From Gentiana macrophylla (Eukaryota > Streptophyta > Magnoliopsida > Gentianales > Gentianaceae), in the NCBI GenBank assembly GCA_026214975.1, contig CM047805.1:187675333-187739332 (forward strand): 64,000 bases of DNA, written 5' to 3'. Below the pieces are notes generated by a model that saw nothing but the letters and a program-made list of their open reading frames with translations, searched no databases and had not been told where the DNA came from. Position numbers and translations under genes: made by a program. Position 1 is the stretch's first letter. Each line of letters opens with the position of its first letter. This document shows positions 1-10,985 of the stretch, piece after piece.

Positions 1-64
1 GAGCCGGAGCGGCGATGGGAGCAAAGGATGCCGATTCTCACATCAAACTCAATGGATGGAGTTA

Positions 65-808
65 GGCTATCACAGTCATAAACCTTTTAAAAGGTTTATG
101 ACTGTGCCACGTCATCGGTTATAAACCTTTTCGTTTATAAACCTTTTCTTCTCCATTCATAAACCTTTTATCCTGCCACGTCATCACTCTATAAACCTTT
201 TCTTCTCCACTCATAAACCTTTTAACATAAAGAGAAATTTGGTACATTTGAATTGTGAACATTTGGATAGGAAAAATTGGGAGAAGGTTGAAAATATGGA
301 AAATTCGGAGCAGGTTGAGAATTTGGAAGATTCGAAGGAGGTTGAAAATTTTGATACTGAAAATTCTGAGTAAAATTCGAAGTTGGTTGGGGAGATTGTG
401 AATCATCTTCCACATTTGAGGAATTGAGTAAATTTGAAAAATAATTATTTCTATGATATATTGAGAGAAATAAATAAGTGTTGTTGAAGTTGTAAAGAGA
501 TAGAAAAAATATAAGTGTTGGTGAGGTTGTATATATAGAGGTAGATAAAAAAAATATAAATAAAAAATAACAAAAACTTGTTTGACATTTGGAAAAAAAA
601 AGAAAAAAGAAGAAGATGTCGGCAGGAGTTAAAAAAAAAAAAAGAAAAAAAAGAAAATGCCAACTCAGAACACATGAACCTAGGTTTGTAGATATAAACC
701 TATTCCCAAAAACCCTTTCACCCAAAAACCTTTCCAATCCTTATAAACCTTTTGTAAAGGTTTTTGTGAAAAAAAAAAACCCTTTCACTATCCCCATTGG
801 AGATAGCC
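65..808 (-). mobile_element. PIF/Harbinger-like non-autonomous element
   Basis: Both ends carry GGCTATC as inverted termini, and the element is flanked by TTA on each side (62-64 and 809-811), the 3-bp target duplication typical of PIF/Harbinger elements. On the minus strand about 220-440 reads as an Asn/Pro/Phe-rich stretch (NFQYQNFQPP, NFPYFQPSPNF). That resembles the N-terminus of the Myb/trihelix-like ORF1 protein of plant Harbinger elements, often annotated as glutathione S-transferase T3-like. No transposase or Myb domain is left, so this is probably an internally deleted derivative. AAACC(T)TTT motifs are repeated at both ends. The ORF1 similarity is from memory of the family. Confidence 0.55.
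71..106. repeat. perfect 36-bp palindrome
   Basis: Positions 71-88 are the exact reverse complement of 89-106, with no spacer. It lies just inside the left end of the Harbinger-like element and starts an array of ATAAACCTTTT motifs that continues to about 225 and reappears at 735-775. It may be a subterminal transposase-binding region, which is an inference. Confidence 0.85.
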
Positions 809-1011
809 TTACAAGGGTATGAGAGTTGGGAGAAATGAGATTGTGGAGTTATGGAGTGTGAGGATGGGACGGGGAATGACGAAATGCAAATGGAGGTGGG
901 GGAGAACTTGGTCGGAAGTGGTTTTTTTTACTTAGGTAGTTTTGTGTTTGACGCAAAAGATAAGCGGCTCAATTGGCGGTTTTTTACTCTCAAATATATA
1001 TATATTAGTAG
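809..1011. other. intergenic, no gene seen
   Basis: AT-rich sequence between two small transposon remnants. The short ORFs here have no recognisable domain. Confidence 0.6.
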
Positions 1012-1185
1012 TTTTATGATGGTTCAGGACCATCATGTCATACTTGTCCTCTAATAGGATTTCTTAAAAGAGGGGCAAATTTGTAAAAGCATGTCATTTG
1101 TATTTTACACGGTGGGTCCCGTGTGTTTTTTTCTGGATTTCTATTGGTCCTGGATCACCAAGTCATACTCAGGACCACCATAAAA
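1012..1185. mobile_element. small foldback element (MITE-like)
   Basis: The left end (TTTTATGATGGTTC) and the reverse complement of the right end (TTTTATGGTGGTCC) match closely. The related words CATGTCATACTT and AAGTCATACTC follow on the inner sides. The size of about 174 bp and lack of coding sequence fit a MITE. I could not identify a clear target duplication, so the superfamily is unassigned. Confidence 0.45.
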
Positions 1186-1639
1186 TTTCCGATATATATA
1201 TATATCAAAAATCTTGTGTATATATCTTAAATTATTAAAAGTTTGTTATCCGCTCCTTTTATGTTTAATTTTTACTAAAACTTTAATTATTTTTCGTTTC
1301 AATTTTCATATGCAAACATCAATAATTCAATATTATGAATACGCCCCTCAACTCATTCAGCACTTTAGTTTTGTAACAAACGGCCACAAGTATATATTAT
1401 TCCGGATGAATCTCAACTTCACTAACAATGATAGATATACATAGACGTTTCATATAAAATCATGAAAACATGATTGTCACCGTTGTTTTTCATTTAATTT
1501 TCTATTTTATGAGTCGTAAATAATTTTGACATCATTAAACCGTGTTTGTATAAAAATGGAATGACTTGAATTAAGATTGTAGTGAATTGTATTAATTAGA
1601 GTGAAGGAAACGCAATAAAATGATGTCAGATAATACCAA
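1186..1639. other. AT-rich intergenic sequence
   Basis: AT-rich, with a short TA run near 1194-1205. No coding, RNA or transposon signal that I can support. Confidence 0.6.
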
Positions 1640-1890
1640 TGTATTGCACATGCATTACCCTGCAAGCCCTGAGAGACAAGTCTCTCAAAATATAAGCCCC
1701 ACAGACAAGGTCTCTTAAAATATAAGCGCCTAGAGGGATAGATTCTTAAAATGTAACGAGTGGAGGTATAAGCACCTCGAAAGGTTTATTAGTTCTAGAA
1801 GAATAGGCCCTTCAAAATGTAAACCCCAGAGATGGGCACCTCAAAATGTAAGCTGTGTATGGATAGGTCTCTATCTTATAAAAACAAGGT
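1640..1890 (+). repeat. degenerate tandem repeat, about 35-45 bp unit
   Basis: The pattern AAAATRTAAGC followed by a segment ending in GAGAC/GGGCACCTC recurs about six times (near 1688, 1718, 1748, 1817 and 1846). Units have drifted and vary in length, as in an old minisatellite. No ORF runs through it. Confidence 0.6.
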
Positions 1891-2699
1891 AATGCAAATT
1901 CCTAATAAAGAATTACCGACATTTATAATGCAAGTAACTTTACCGACACTTCTAACCCTTTTGACATGCCTAGATAATAAAAACAATGAACATGAAAAAT
2001 ATTGTGCATGAATAATCTACCTACACGAGAATGCACTATGTAGTGTAATGTACAACAAGGGTTTGCAGGGGGTTCAGGCCCACCGCTAAGCCGGTGACCC
2101 AGAAGGTCTAATATGCTCCAGATCCCTATTAGATCTCTCCCATTGAGAATTCAATTAACTCGAATTCACGATTAACAATAATTAATTACAAAATTAAAGT
2201 AGCATAAATTAATTTAAAAAAAAATAACATAACCCTTTGTTTATTCAATCCCTAAATCTAACTGGTTCAAAGTGTGATGTTGATGCTAGATATGATGTTG
2301 GAAAACGAAAAGGGTTTCAAAAATATTACCAAAAGTTGTTGCAAGTTGCAACGTGCAATGATTGATGCTCTGGATCACATAGAATCGCTTCAGATTGATT
2401 ATATGCGATTATAACAAGAATAATGTGAGTTTTGATGTGTTTTTTTTTTAAAAAAGCAAACAGTACATGATTTGTTCTATCAACTAGAAGTAGCCTTATG
2501 TAATTTTGTGCCTTTTAAAACGCAAGGATCGAGGGGCACCACTAAGCCGGTGCAATTTTGCATGCTAGTTAGCCGATGGAAACGTACCCTTCCACATGCA
2601 GTAATTCAAAACATACTCCTATTTTATGTGTTAAGAGTTATTACATGTTAAGTTTGATAACTTCATTAGCTCGGCCTAAGTAGTATCTATCTCGCATGT
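1891..2699. other. intergenic, no gene seen
   Basis: AT-rich sequence with two copies of the phrase CTAAGCCGGTG (near 2086 and 2544), probably diverged transposon sequence. No ORF with recognisable content. Confidence 0.5.
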
Positions 2700-3172
2700 G
2701 TGGTCCCCTCGCATACATAGGGAAATTATATGTGCATCATAAAGATGCATTACACATATTACAACAATCCCATATTACAACAATCCAGGACAAATCATAA
2801 CAAAGTACGGTATGTCAAAAGAATAGCAAGGCCTTGTCATAACATCTCATGTTTTACTACATTTTTTTTTTTTTTTTTTTATGATACGTGTAGTGTATAT
2901 TTCTAACCAGTGGCGGATACAAGATTTTCTTTTTCAGTAGAGCCAAATTCAAAAAAAAAATGTATCCCCTCACATACATAAGGAAATTATACGTGGGTTA
3001 TAAATATGCATTACATATATCACAACAATCCATGACAAATCATAACAAAGCATGTCAAAAGAATAGCAAGGCCTTATCAGTTATCATAACATCTCATGCT
3101 TTGCTACACTTTTTTTTTTATGATACATGTAGTGCATATTTGTAATTAGTGACGAACCCAAACTTTTTTTTT
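2700..3172 (+). repeat. tandem duplication of a ~220-240 bp segment
   Basis: Segment 2702-2945 is repeated with substitutions and small indels at 2960-3172. Both copies contain, in order, CCCCTC(G/A)CATACATA, a GCATTACA(C/T)AT stretch, GACAAATCATAACAAAG, GAATAGCAAGGCCTT, a poly-T run and GATAC(G/A)TGTAGTG. The poly-T length differs greatly (about 18 versus 9). The copies end near a GTGGCGGATACAAG motif that resembles hAT-MITE ends. Confidence 0.8.
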
Positions 3173-3224
3173 TCAATGTAGACCAAATTAAAGAAAAAAA
3201 GGTACATGTAGTGCATATTAACTA

Positions 3225-3504
3225 CTGGTGGACTAGAAATTTTTGAGTGGAGTCAAATTCAAAAAAATGTTAAAAAACTTAGTTATCGGGTTTCAAATCA
3301 GTGACAATAAGTATAATATTAATGTTTTTAACCAATTGAACTAAATGACAAATACGCTAAAAATTGTCTAAAATATATATATACACCGTTTTTAATATAT
3401 TTTTTAGAGTTAGTTTTTAATATTATTAAAGGGGTATATTTATAAATTCGTACATAAATTTAAGTGGGGTCATGGCTCCCTGGCCAAATGGGTCTGTCCC
3501 TGTT
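3225..3504. mobile_element. possible hAT-type MITE, diverged
   Basis: The segment begins CTGGTGGACTAG and ends in a GGGTCTGTCCCTG block whose reverse complement begins CAGGGACAGACCC. This is similar to the CAGTGGCGGA(C)C termini of a common plant MITE group. Part of it (from 3311) is repeated at 4677-4826, and the LTR retrotransposon at 4834 inserted into that second copy. Ends and TSD are uncertain. Confidence 0.35.
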
Positions 3505-4676
3505 TGTAACGCTCATATCATTTCTCAAAAAAATTAAAAAACAATTGGTCACGTTAAAATTAAACAACCAATTGTACACCGTCAGAATTTATAGTTAGAC
3601 TACGAAACTCACACTATCAATCAACATTCGGTATTATTAAGGCTCACCGTTTTTGTTTGATTTAAAATGCTAACCAAATTGCCAAATTCATTATGTCTGG
3701 ATGGTATATTTTAATATTTTTTCCCCGTGGGATATACAAACATATATTCTACTTCGTATTTTCATGTTCCCATAATATCATTGTAGAGTTTGTAGATTTT
3801 TTTTTTCCCCCTTAAAGCCCCGGTGTCCGGAACCAGATTGTCCGACTAATCCGGAGTTTGGCGGCCAGATCGTGCGTCAGAAATCACTATTATTTATAGA
3901 TAAAGTCTGACCAAAAGCTATTTCAACATGACGCCTCAAATGAAAGGGAATCAAAATAGTTTGTAGACTTAATTCGCAATCAAGTAATCGTAATTATGGT
4001 AAACTATTACGCCATGTCATCGTGAGTCAAGACATTGATGTTAATAATTTTTCTCTAATTATATTTTCATTCTTAAAAAATCAAAATACAAAACAGACAA
4101 AAGAACCATTTGCTGTTGAAACAACCCCATCGAAAGTTAGAATCGTTCCCTCAACGAAAAAAAAAGGGGAAAAAAAAAAGAAAAGAGAGGTTAGAATCGT
4201 CGTGTATTTATAACATGATTGGTTGGCGGCATCATAATTTTTGGGAGCTAGGATTTGGTTTATTTCGAAATGGTTCTAGCAATTTCTTTTGTTATCCATC
4301 TGGCTATCCATTTGGCTGGGGCAGATCCCGATGTGTTCTGATTAGATATGTGTGGCTTGATAGTTTAGTTGTTTCTATTTTCTTAAACCAAATTTTGTAA
4401 TTTTTTAGCATCTTGCTGATATATGAGAAGTTTTTGACTTTTCAACAAATTATGCACTTAATAAATTATGTTATAGTCGGGAGCGATTATCATGAATATA
4501 AATATCAATCAATTCATTCATATTATGGAGGTTTCTATTGGCACCCTATCTTATTTCCAATATCACATTTTGAGTATTTTTTTTCATTACATTGCAAAAT
4601 TACTCCGATACCACACATGCATGAACGTCATTGTTAATGATATTCTCATAAATGTCGTTGTTGTAGGCGTTCTTTA
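3311..4676 (+). repeat. unit 1 of a ~1.4 kb tandem duplication (empty-site copy)
   Basis: 3311-3462 matches 4677-4828, and 3463 to about 4216 matches 13224 to about 13980. The two units were therefore adjacent (3311-4676 and 4677 onward) before an LTR retrotransposon split unit 2. Unit 1 keeps the uninterrupted junction AAGTGGGGTCATGG at 3462-3475. It also carries a LINE-like tail at 4226-4438 that appears inverted after unit 2. Short ORFs match between copies only as shared non-coding sequence. Confidence 0.8.
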
Positions 4677-4833
4677 TATAATATTAATGTTTTTAACTAA
4701 TTGAACTAAATGGACAAATACGCTAAAAATTGTCTAAAATATATATATACACCGTTTTTAATATAATTTTTAGAGTTAGTTTTTAATATTATTAAAGGGG
4801 TATATTTATAAATTCGTACATAAATTTAAGTGG
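4677..4833 (+). repeat. left part of tandem unit 2, ending in the TSD
   Basis: Near-identical to 3311-3467, including the ATATATATACACCG and TTATTAAAGGGG stretches. It ends with AGTGG (4829-4833), the left target-site duplication of the retrotransposon that follows. Confidence 0.8.
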
Positions 4834-6246
4834 TATGACGTCCCGTTTTCGGCTACCGAGTCCTTAACCGGAAACGAACGCCCGGCACGTATATAACTAA
4901 AATTAATCAATTATACACGTAAGCCTGACATCAAAACACCAGAGAACAAAGCGGAAAGCGAAGGGTAGACTCGGGATAAACTAAAATCTATTACAAACGA
5001 TCGGCGACACAAGCCGCAACTATAACAAAGATCCCAAAAGTTCCAAAACATAGAGATCAAAGATCTATCTATAACAAAAGAAGAGAGAGAAGTATCTATA
5101 CCATTAACAAGAAATTAAAGAAAGATAACATCAACGGTTGTATCTTCGAAATCACCCTCTAGCGATCTCGAGCACAACCTAAGTCAAAACCACCTTCTCG
5201 GGTGGGGACAATAAAAGGGGTAAGTACAAACGTGCTTAGTAAAGGGTAGAAACACCATATCCATACATCAATCATCAACAAGCGATACAACACAAGATAA
5301 TCATCAAACAGAAGATCAAGTATGTTTCACTCGCTCACAACACTCCACTAGTCCAACTAGTTGACTCAACAAAATAAGACATTTGTTACATGTTGATCAA
5401 AGCGGTACTATGCGGAATGAGATCATGCATCCGAACACATTCAAAGACCGTCTTTGCGGCACAAACAAAACTTGGCTTATAAGGCCATTACGTATGGGAT
5501 GTGTGGGTCATTACCTGCACTAAGCATCCGGGAATAGTGGGGTAATGAGCCATGTTTGCATGGGGTTGAAACGTACTTCACCAAAGATCAACACGTTTTA
5601 GCTTTTAGATGCACAACACGTATGTTCTTTAAGCGCGCTTAAGCATTCATCATTCGATTACACATAAAAGGATTCTTAAGGACATCTAACCTTAGACCGA
5701 CTCTAATATCATAACTTAGCACATTGCACGAAATGTTGAGTACTAAGTCAACACCCACAAGACGAGAGATAAGGTTTCCAATGCTCCCGAGTTTCTCCCC
5801 AGAGAGGTCTCCACAAGAGCTTGAGCCAAGGCCACGAAAACCATAACCTCAACTTGTCACGTAACAGGGACGATATTGAACTCAAGTCAACATCTCATAA
5901 AGTTAATGATGTGTCTTCTAATGCCCCGTGAAACACGGTGTATAGCCAAAGTCACTAGAACACACTCGTTACACTTTACAACATTCCACATAAAAGGATT
6001 TACTTGATCGGTAAAAGCGTTATAACATAAAATATGTTATAAGGTAACAAAGTGTCAACATAATCCAAAGAAGAGTAACATGCTCTCTTTTAGAAAACAT
6101 GGTAAGTAAGTATATTATTATAATGATTCATTAAGTAAGTTTATCAAATGAAAATGAAAAGGAAAGCATCAATGAGAGTAGTCTTCACTACTTGCAAAAG
6201 AATTAAAAGGTCGATGACCAAAGCAAGTAGATGTTTGAAACATAAG

Positions 6247-6302
<56 letters not shown>

Positions 6303-7094
6303 TCATTATCTAAAACGAATGACATTTTAATTTAGTTTAAAATCATGGTGTTCCTCACTAATTCAAACATTAAAGCTATTTTAAAACCAAATCTTTCTCC
6401 ATCAAACATTAAATCCAACATTCTATCAAGATAAGAACATAAAGTAAATCACATAAACACGCATAGATTTGGTTGAACACCCTTTACCTCTTATCTTCAA
6501 GAATCTAGGTCTAGAAGCTCCAAGCATTCTAATCCACCAAAGAAGAGATCTTTACTACCTTCCTAGTAACCAAATCGAAGAGCTTGAGGTTAGGGATCTT
6601 TCTAAAAGCTTTAGGACTCAAGGGAACCAAGAAACAAGTCTAGATTCATCAAAAACCGAACCTGATCCAAAACGGGTTTGAGAAGCCCTCACTTGATCGT
6701 CGATTTTCTTGGATAGGATCAAGCTCTCTTCCTCGCGATCGATTTGATATGTTACACATGAAAATCCGACGGTTGGATCTCCGGGAAAGTGGATTTCTTC
6801 CTCTCTTTTCTTTTTTCTTTCCTTTCTTCTTTCTCTCCCTCCAATTGTGCCGGCAGCTCACTAAAAGAATTGGGGAAAGTGAAATGGTAGGGTTTGGGTT
6901 AAAAGGGTTATAAATAGAGGTGGTACATTTCCGCTTTACCCTTACTAAAAGATTCACCTTTAAAATTCCACAAATACCCTATAAAATATATCTTGACTCC
7001 CAAAATAATCTAAAGCCCAAATTATTAATATTGTCGGGACACGCTAAAACACGAAAAGACTTTTATACCCTTATCGGAAAACCAGGTCATCACA
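4834..7094 (-). repeat. 3' LTR (minus-strand element)
   Basis: About 2261 bp. In sense orientation it begins TGTGATGACCTGG and ends GGACGTCATA. It matches 10986-13223 almost throughout, with clustered small indels and a much longer TA microsatellite (6251-6298). Confidence 0.85.
6251..6298. repeat. (TA)n microsatellite inside the LTR
   Basis: About 24 uninterrupted TA units. The same site in the other LTR (about 12402-12421) has only about 10 units, so the tract has changed since insertion, or one copy is misassembled. Confidence 0.9.
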
Positions 7095-10000
7095 TCCTTC
7101 CCCTTAAAGAAGTTTCGTCCTCGAACTTGCTACTACGATCCTCCTTTGAAACCAACGATTATTAAGAACTAAAGCCCCAAATCTTAAGCTATCACCTTGA
7201 AAAACTTTCAATCGTCCAACTTAGAGTTTCACTCGGTTTGAAATCTTAAACGTTATCCCATCTTACCGGAACTCATCACAAGTCTAGTGCCACACCCAAA
7301 TCGGGTCTCTCAAGACCCTAAGATCCGCATAAACTCTCCCATGGCCAAACATACACTAACCTCTATCTACCTCCGTAAGCAATCGACAAGGTTCAACTTA
7401 GCTTGCACCATCCTATATGTTAGGTGCTAAGGGTTCAATCCAACATGAAAGCCACATCTAACCTAAGTCTTTCAACTTAGAGGCGATAGGTAAAACATCA
7501 AAAGAGGTTACACTTCCTTAGGATCTACCACTATTTCCATCTTTAAACGTCTCACTTTCACTAGTCTCGTCTCTCGCCACTTAGTTCATCCACAAGGTGT
7601 TATGGTCCAAACTACTGGGTGTCTACTAAACTTAATTTAAGACTAAAACCTACTCCAGCCTTAGGGGTTATTTAGTAGCCAAAACACATCCCGCCTAACA
7701 CACCTATCACTTCTAAAACTCAACTACACGGGAGACGGTAGAGTGCTTGTCAAAGGTTTAAAAGGCTTTGGTAACGAGTCCAAAGTCTCGAGGGAGAAAG
7801 AAACGATCTTGAACAAATAATTCCTCCGAGGAGAGGACATGAGCTCGGGAACGTATTTCAAGAAAACTTAGGTGTTATTGGCTTGATTGACAAAGGCTTC
7901 TTGGTGATCTCGAGAAAAACCCCAATTCGCAAGATTGCGAAGAAGACGACCATCTCACAACACATGAAAAGACAAGGTTGATCATCTAGCGGTTAAGACA
8001 AAAGAGGAACCAACGAGTGGATATGAGTCTCGTCATGAAGAGGTTACCGAGTGAAGGATAAAAGACGCTTGATAAACACTAGAAAATGTTAGATTTACTA
8101 AATCAATTCAACGTTGAAAACAGTTTAAAGTATACTCCTTAGAAATTTCATTTAAAAAAACAAGGTGATTGTGAAAATTTTGCTTTACCGGCTAAAAGAA
8201 ATAAACATCCACGCGCTTACTTAAAGAAAGAAGTGTATGGGATAAAGCATTCACCAAGTTAAAGAGTATTCAGAATTACAGAAGCAAAGGCACAAGACCT
8301 TGAGTAAGAAACCACCGAGTTAAACTTTAAAGGATTTGAAGTCAAGTTGACAAAATCGGAGAAGAGTGATTACAAGGATTGCATGAACACTCAGATTCCA
8401 AAATAGAGAGTTGCACACTAAGGAAGTGAAGCAACTTGACAAGTTCAAAGGAGTATGGGATCTCTCCAAAAAAGTTGCCGAAAGACACAATAAAAGATGA
8501 ACTCAGATAAGGTGTTATGGCGTTACGAACGCCAAACAGGAGATCCCAAAATTAGGTGGAGTTTTCCTTCCTAAGAAGATTAGGTGATTGGCTAATACAC
8601 CTATAAGAGTTTATGCAAAGGGCACCGAAAGATAAAATTTAAGGTTTGGTCCCAAAATGAAAGGTGAAGACTGGTCCAAAAGGTCGAAGGCAAGTATCAA
8701 ATTTAGGAAGACATCAAGAAGAGGAGGTTCCTTAAAGGTAATACATTTGTAGAACAAGTGTCTTGAAAAGAATTATTGTCGGCCCCAAGAAAAATGCCTA
8801 CAATAGTTACTAGAGCTCAAAACCAAAACACAAGTGCCAAACATGCAAGGTAAACTTTCAAGACGAAAGAAAGGAAGGCTTGGATCTAAAAACGATCGCA
8901 TGAAACTCTAGTCATGGTTGACTAGATCGTCAGAAAGTTTTAATCACTCAAAAATGTTGGAAGTGATTGATTGAGAAAAACAAGGCTAACCCTGGAAGGC
9001 ACAACAAGTTGAGGGATTAAAGGAAGAAGTATGACGGTCTTGTACAACAAGGATCCGAATAGTAAAACCAAACTTGAGAAGAATTTGGTGGGTTTTGATT
9101 TAAGAGGTTATCCTGGATACCCAACATGGTTTAGGAAAAGTTGGAGTAACCGAGTAACATACTCAAGTTCGAAGAAGTTTTGGTTAGTTAGAGGAGACGA
9201 GATAGTAAAAGCTTGAAGAAGACAACTCGATAAGAATCGAAATTTAGCTAGTGACCACCGGAGCTCAATTGGAAAAACTCGGTAAACAATTATCTCTGTT
9301 TTGAAACAAAACCTTACGAGTTCAAACCAAGCGAGGCGATGAACACGAAAAAAAGATGTTATAAAAAGTTTGAGGCTGACCGGGTATTAAGATACATACT
9401 AGGAAAAAAAAAAAAAAGAATGTTTCTAGAAACAAAGAGTTAACCATTTCAGAATTTATTTTAAAAATGGTAGTTAAGGTTTATCAAAACTTAACAAAAA
9501 GTTGCCGGACTTGATTTAAAGAAAAACTTGTAAATCCAAAGTAACAGTAATAAAACTAGGAAAAGCTTGTTATCGTGATTAAAAACGGTCGCACAAGAGA
9601 ACAGCTTTAAAGAGGACACATGGTGTTAAAGTCTCAAGATAGATCAAGGCAAGCAGAAAGTGTCTTGGAGGTTTTAAAGTATCTTGACCAACGATCAACT
9701 GAGGTACAAGTTGTTTGGAAGAATGTTGGTCAGAGAAAAACGCGTGAGAACAAGGACAATGAAGGTGTCGAGTTGGAGGGCAACATCTTAAGTTTCTCAC
9801 CACAGGAAAGTAACAGAGCGCTAACACTTACCAACTTCCTACTAGAAGCCTTATCTTAGGGGAACACAAACCTAAGGGATTCCCTCTCTCAAAACAGACT
9901 TCTAAGCTCAAAGAACTCTATATCCAATCTTAGAATCAAAAGATGGGATTACCATTTCAGATCAAAAAGATGAGGTGTTGAAATTAATCTTTACGCCAAG

Positions 10001-10985
10001 TCTTAAATCGGAGACTTGTATGCTTCGAAAGAAACGGATATTGGAAAAAGGGAAAGATAGATGTTACAAATCTTGGAGTTTTTCCAAAAGTAAAAAAAAA
10101 TCCATAAACATGAAGAAGTCGTCGAGATAACATTTCTCACTTAAAAGGACATTTCATTGAAAAACTCCTCACGTTAAAAGGGCACTTGCTTGGGTGGTGG
10201 ATTGTGGTCAAGTTAAGAAGATTTGTACTTTGGGTCCAAACTGGAGAGTGTAAATCAGAATGTGGGTCACAACAAAATAAAGATCAAGTCATTTAAAACT
10301 ATACTGCTTATTCAAAACGTGTTGAGGAAAGGTGGTTCAAAATAGACTTATTAAATAAATGTCAAACTCGAATTTTGGAAATCATTATAATAATCCTTCA
10401 AGAAGGTTAAGTAATTTTAAAAAGAAGAGCTTGAAGGAAAGAAAACCTTCTTCTTAGGGTAAAACTCCCAATTTACAAGATAGATAAAATGGTTGAGCAC
10501 CAAAACGAATGTGTAAATAAAACGCTTATCTTGGTTGTTTAGAGCAAAGTTGTAAAAGAATGAATGGACTATTTGCTAGAAACAAGGGAGTGTCTAACAA
10601 GAGGCTTTTGGAATAAGGAATTGTAATCGTGAATGACAAGTTAAAAATGATTCACGTGCAAATCATTAAGAACAATCATAAGCTAGAAACTTCAAGGACT
10701 GTTGGGTCGAACCAAACGAAGAAACGAGGAAATGAAGGGTCCATAAGAATCAAGAAAGGCCGAGAGGTTCCGTTAACAAATTTAAGCGAAACTCAATTTA
10801 GAATGGTTACCATCTTAAGATTTAGACTTAACACTTCTTCAAAACTCCGCCTGGGTGACTCACACTTAGAAGGTCTAACCTAAAAGACCGAACTTGAGAA
10901 GTCTAAGTCAAGTTCCACAACTTAAAGATCACATCTTAAGACATCTAAACCTATGCAATGGTGTTGCTTCATGCTCGATACCAAC
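7095..10985 (-). other. retrotransposon interior, non-coding
   Basis: 3.9 kb between the LTRs. It has the PBS at one end (about 10970-10984) and the polypurine tract at the other (7095-7106). ORFs in both strands are below 100 codons, and none resembles a retroelement protein. A short coding relic (FEDETSLRG) precedes the polypurine tract on the minus strand. It resembles the C-terminal end of gypsy polyproteins. Confidence 0.65.

Noticed and set aside
222..737. 171-codon minus-strand ORF as a host gene
   Set aside because: Half is poly-Phe/Lys low-complexity sequence from A/T runs, and the recognisable half is a Harbinger ORF1 relic inside a transposon.
6649..6957. ORFs repeated at 6469-6957 and 12596-12988 as a duplicated gene family
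   Set aside because: They lie in the two LTRs of one retrotransposon, so their similarity reflects LTR origin. They show no domain.
9579..9859. Opposed ORFs inside the retrotransposon interior as gag or an envelope-like gene
   Set aside because: Under 85 codons, no knuckle, protease or RT motif, and no continuation in any frame.
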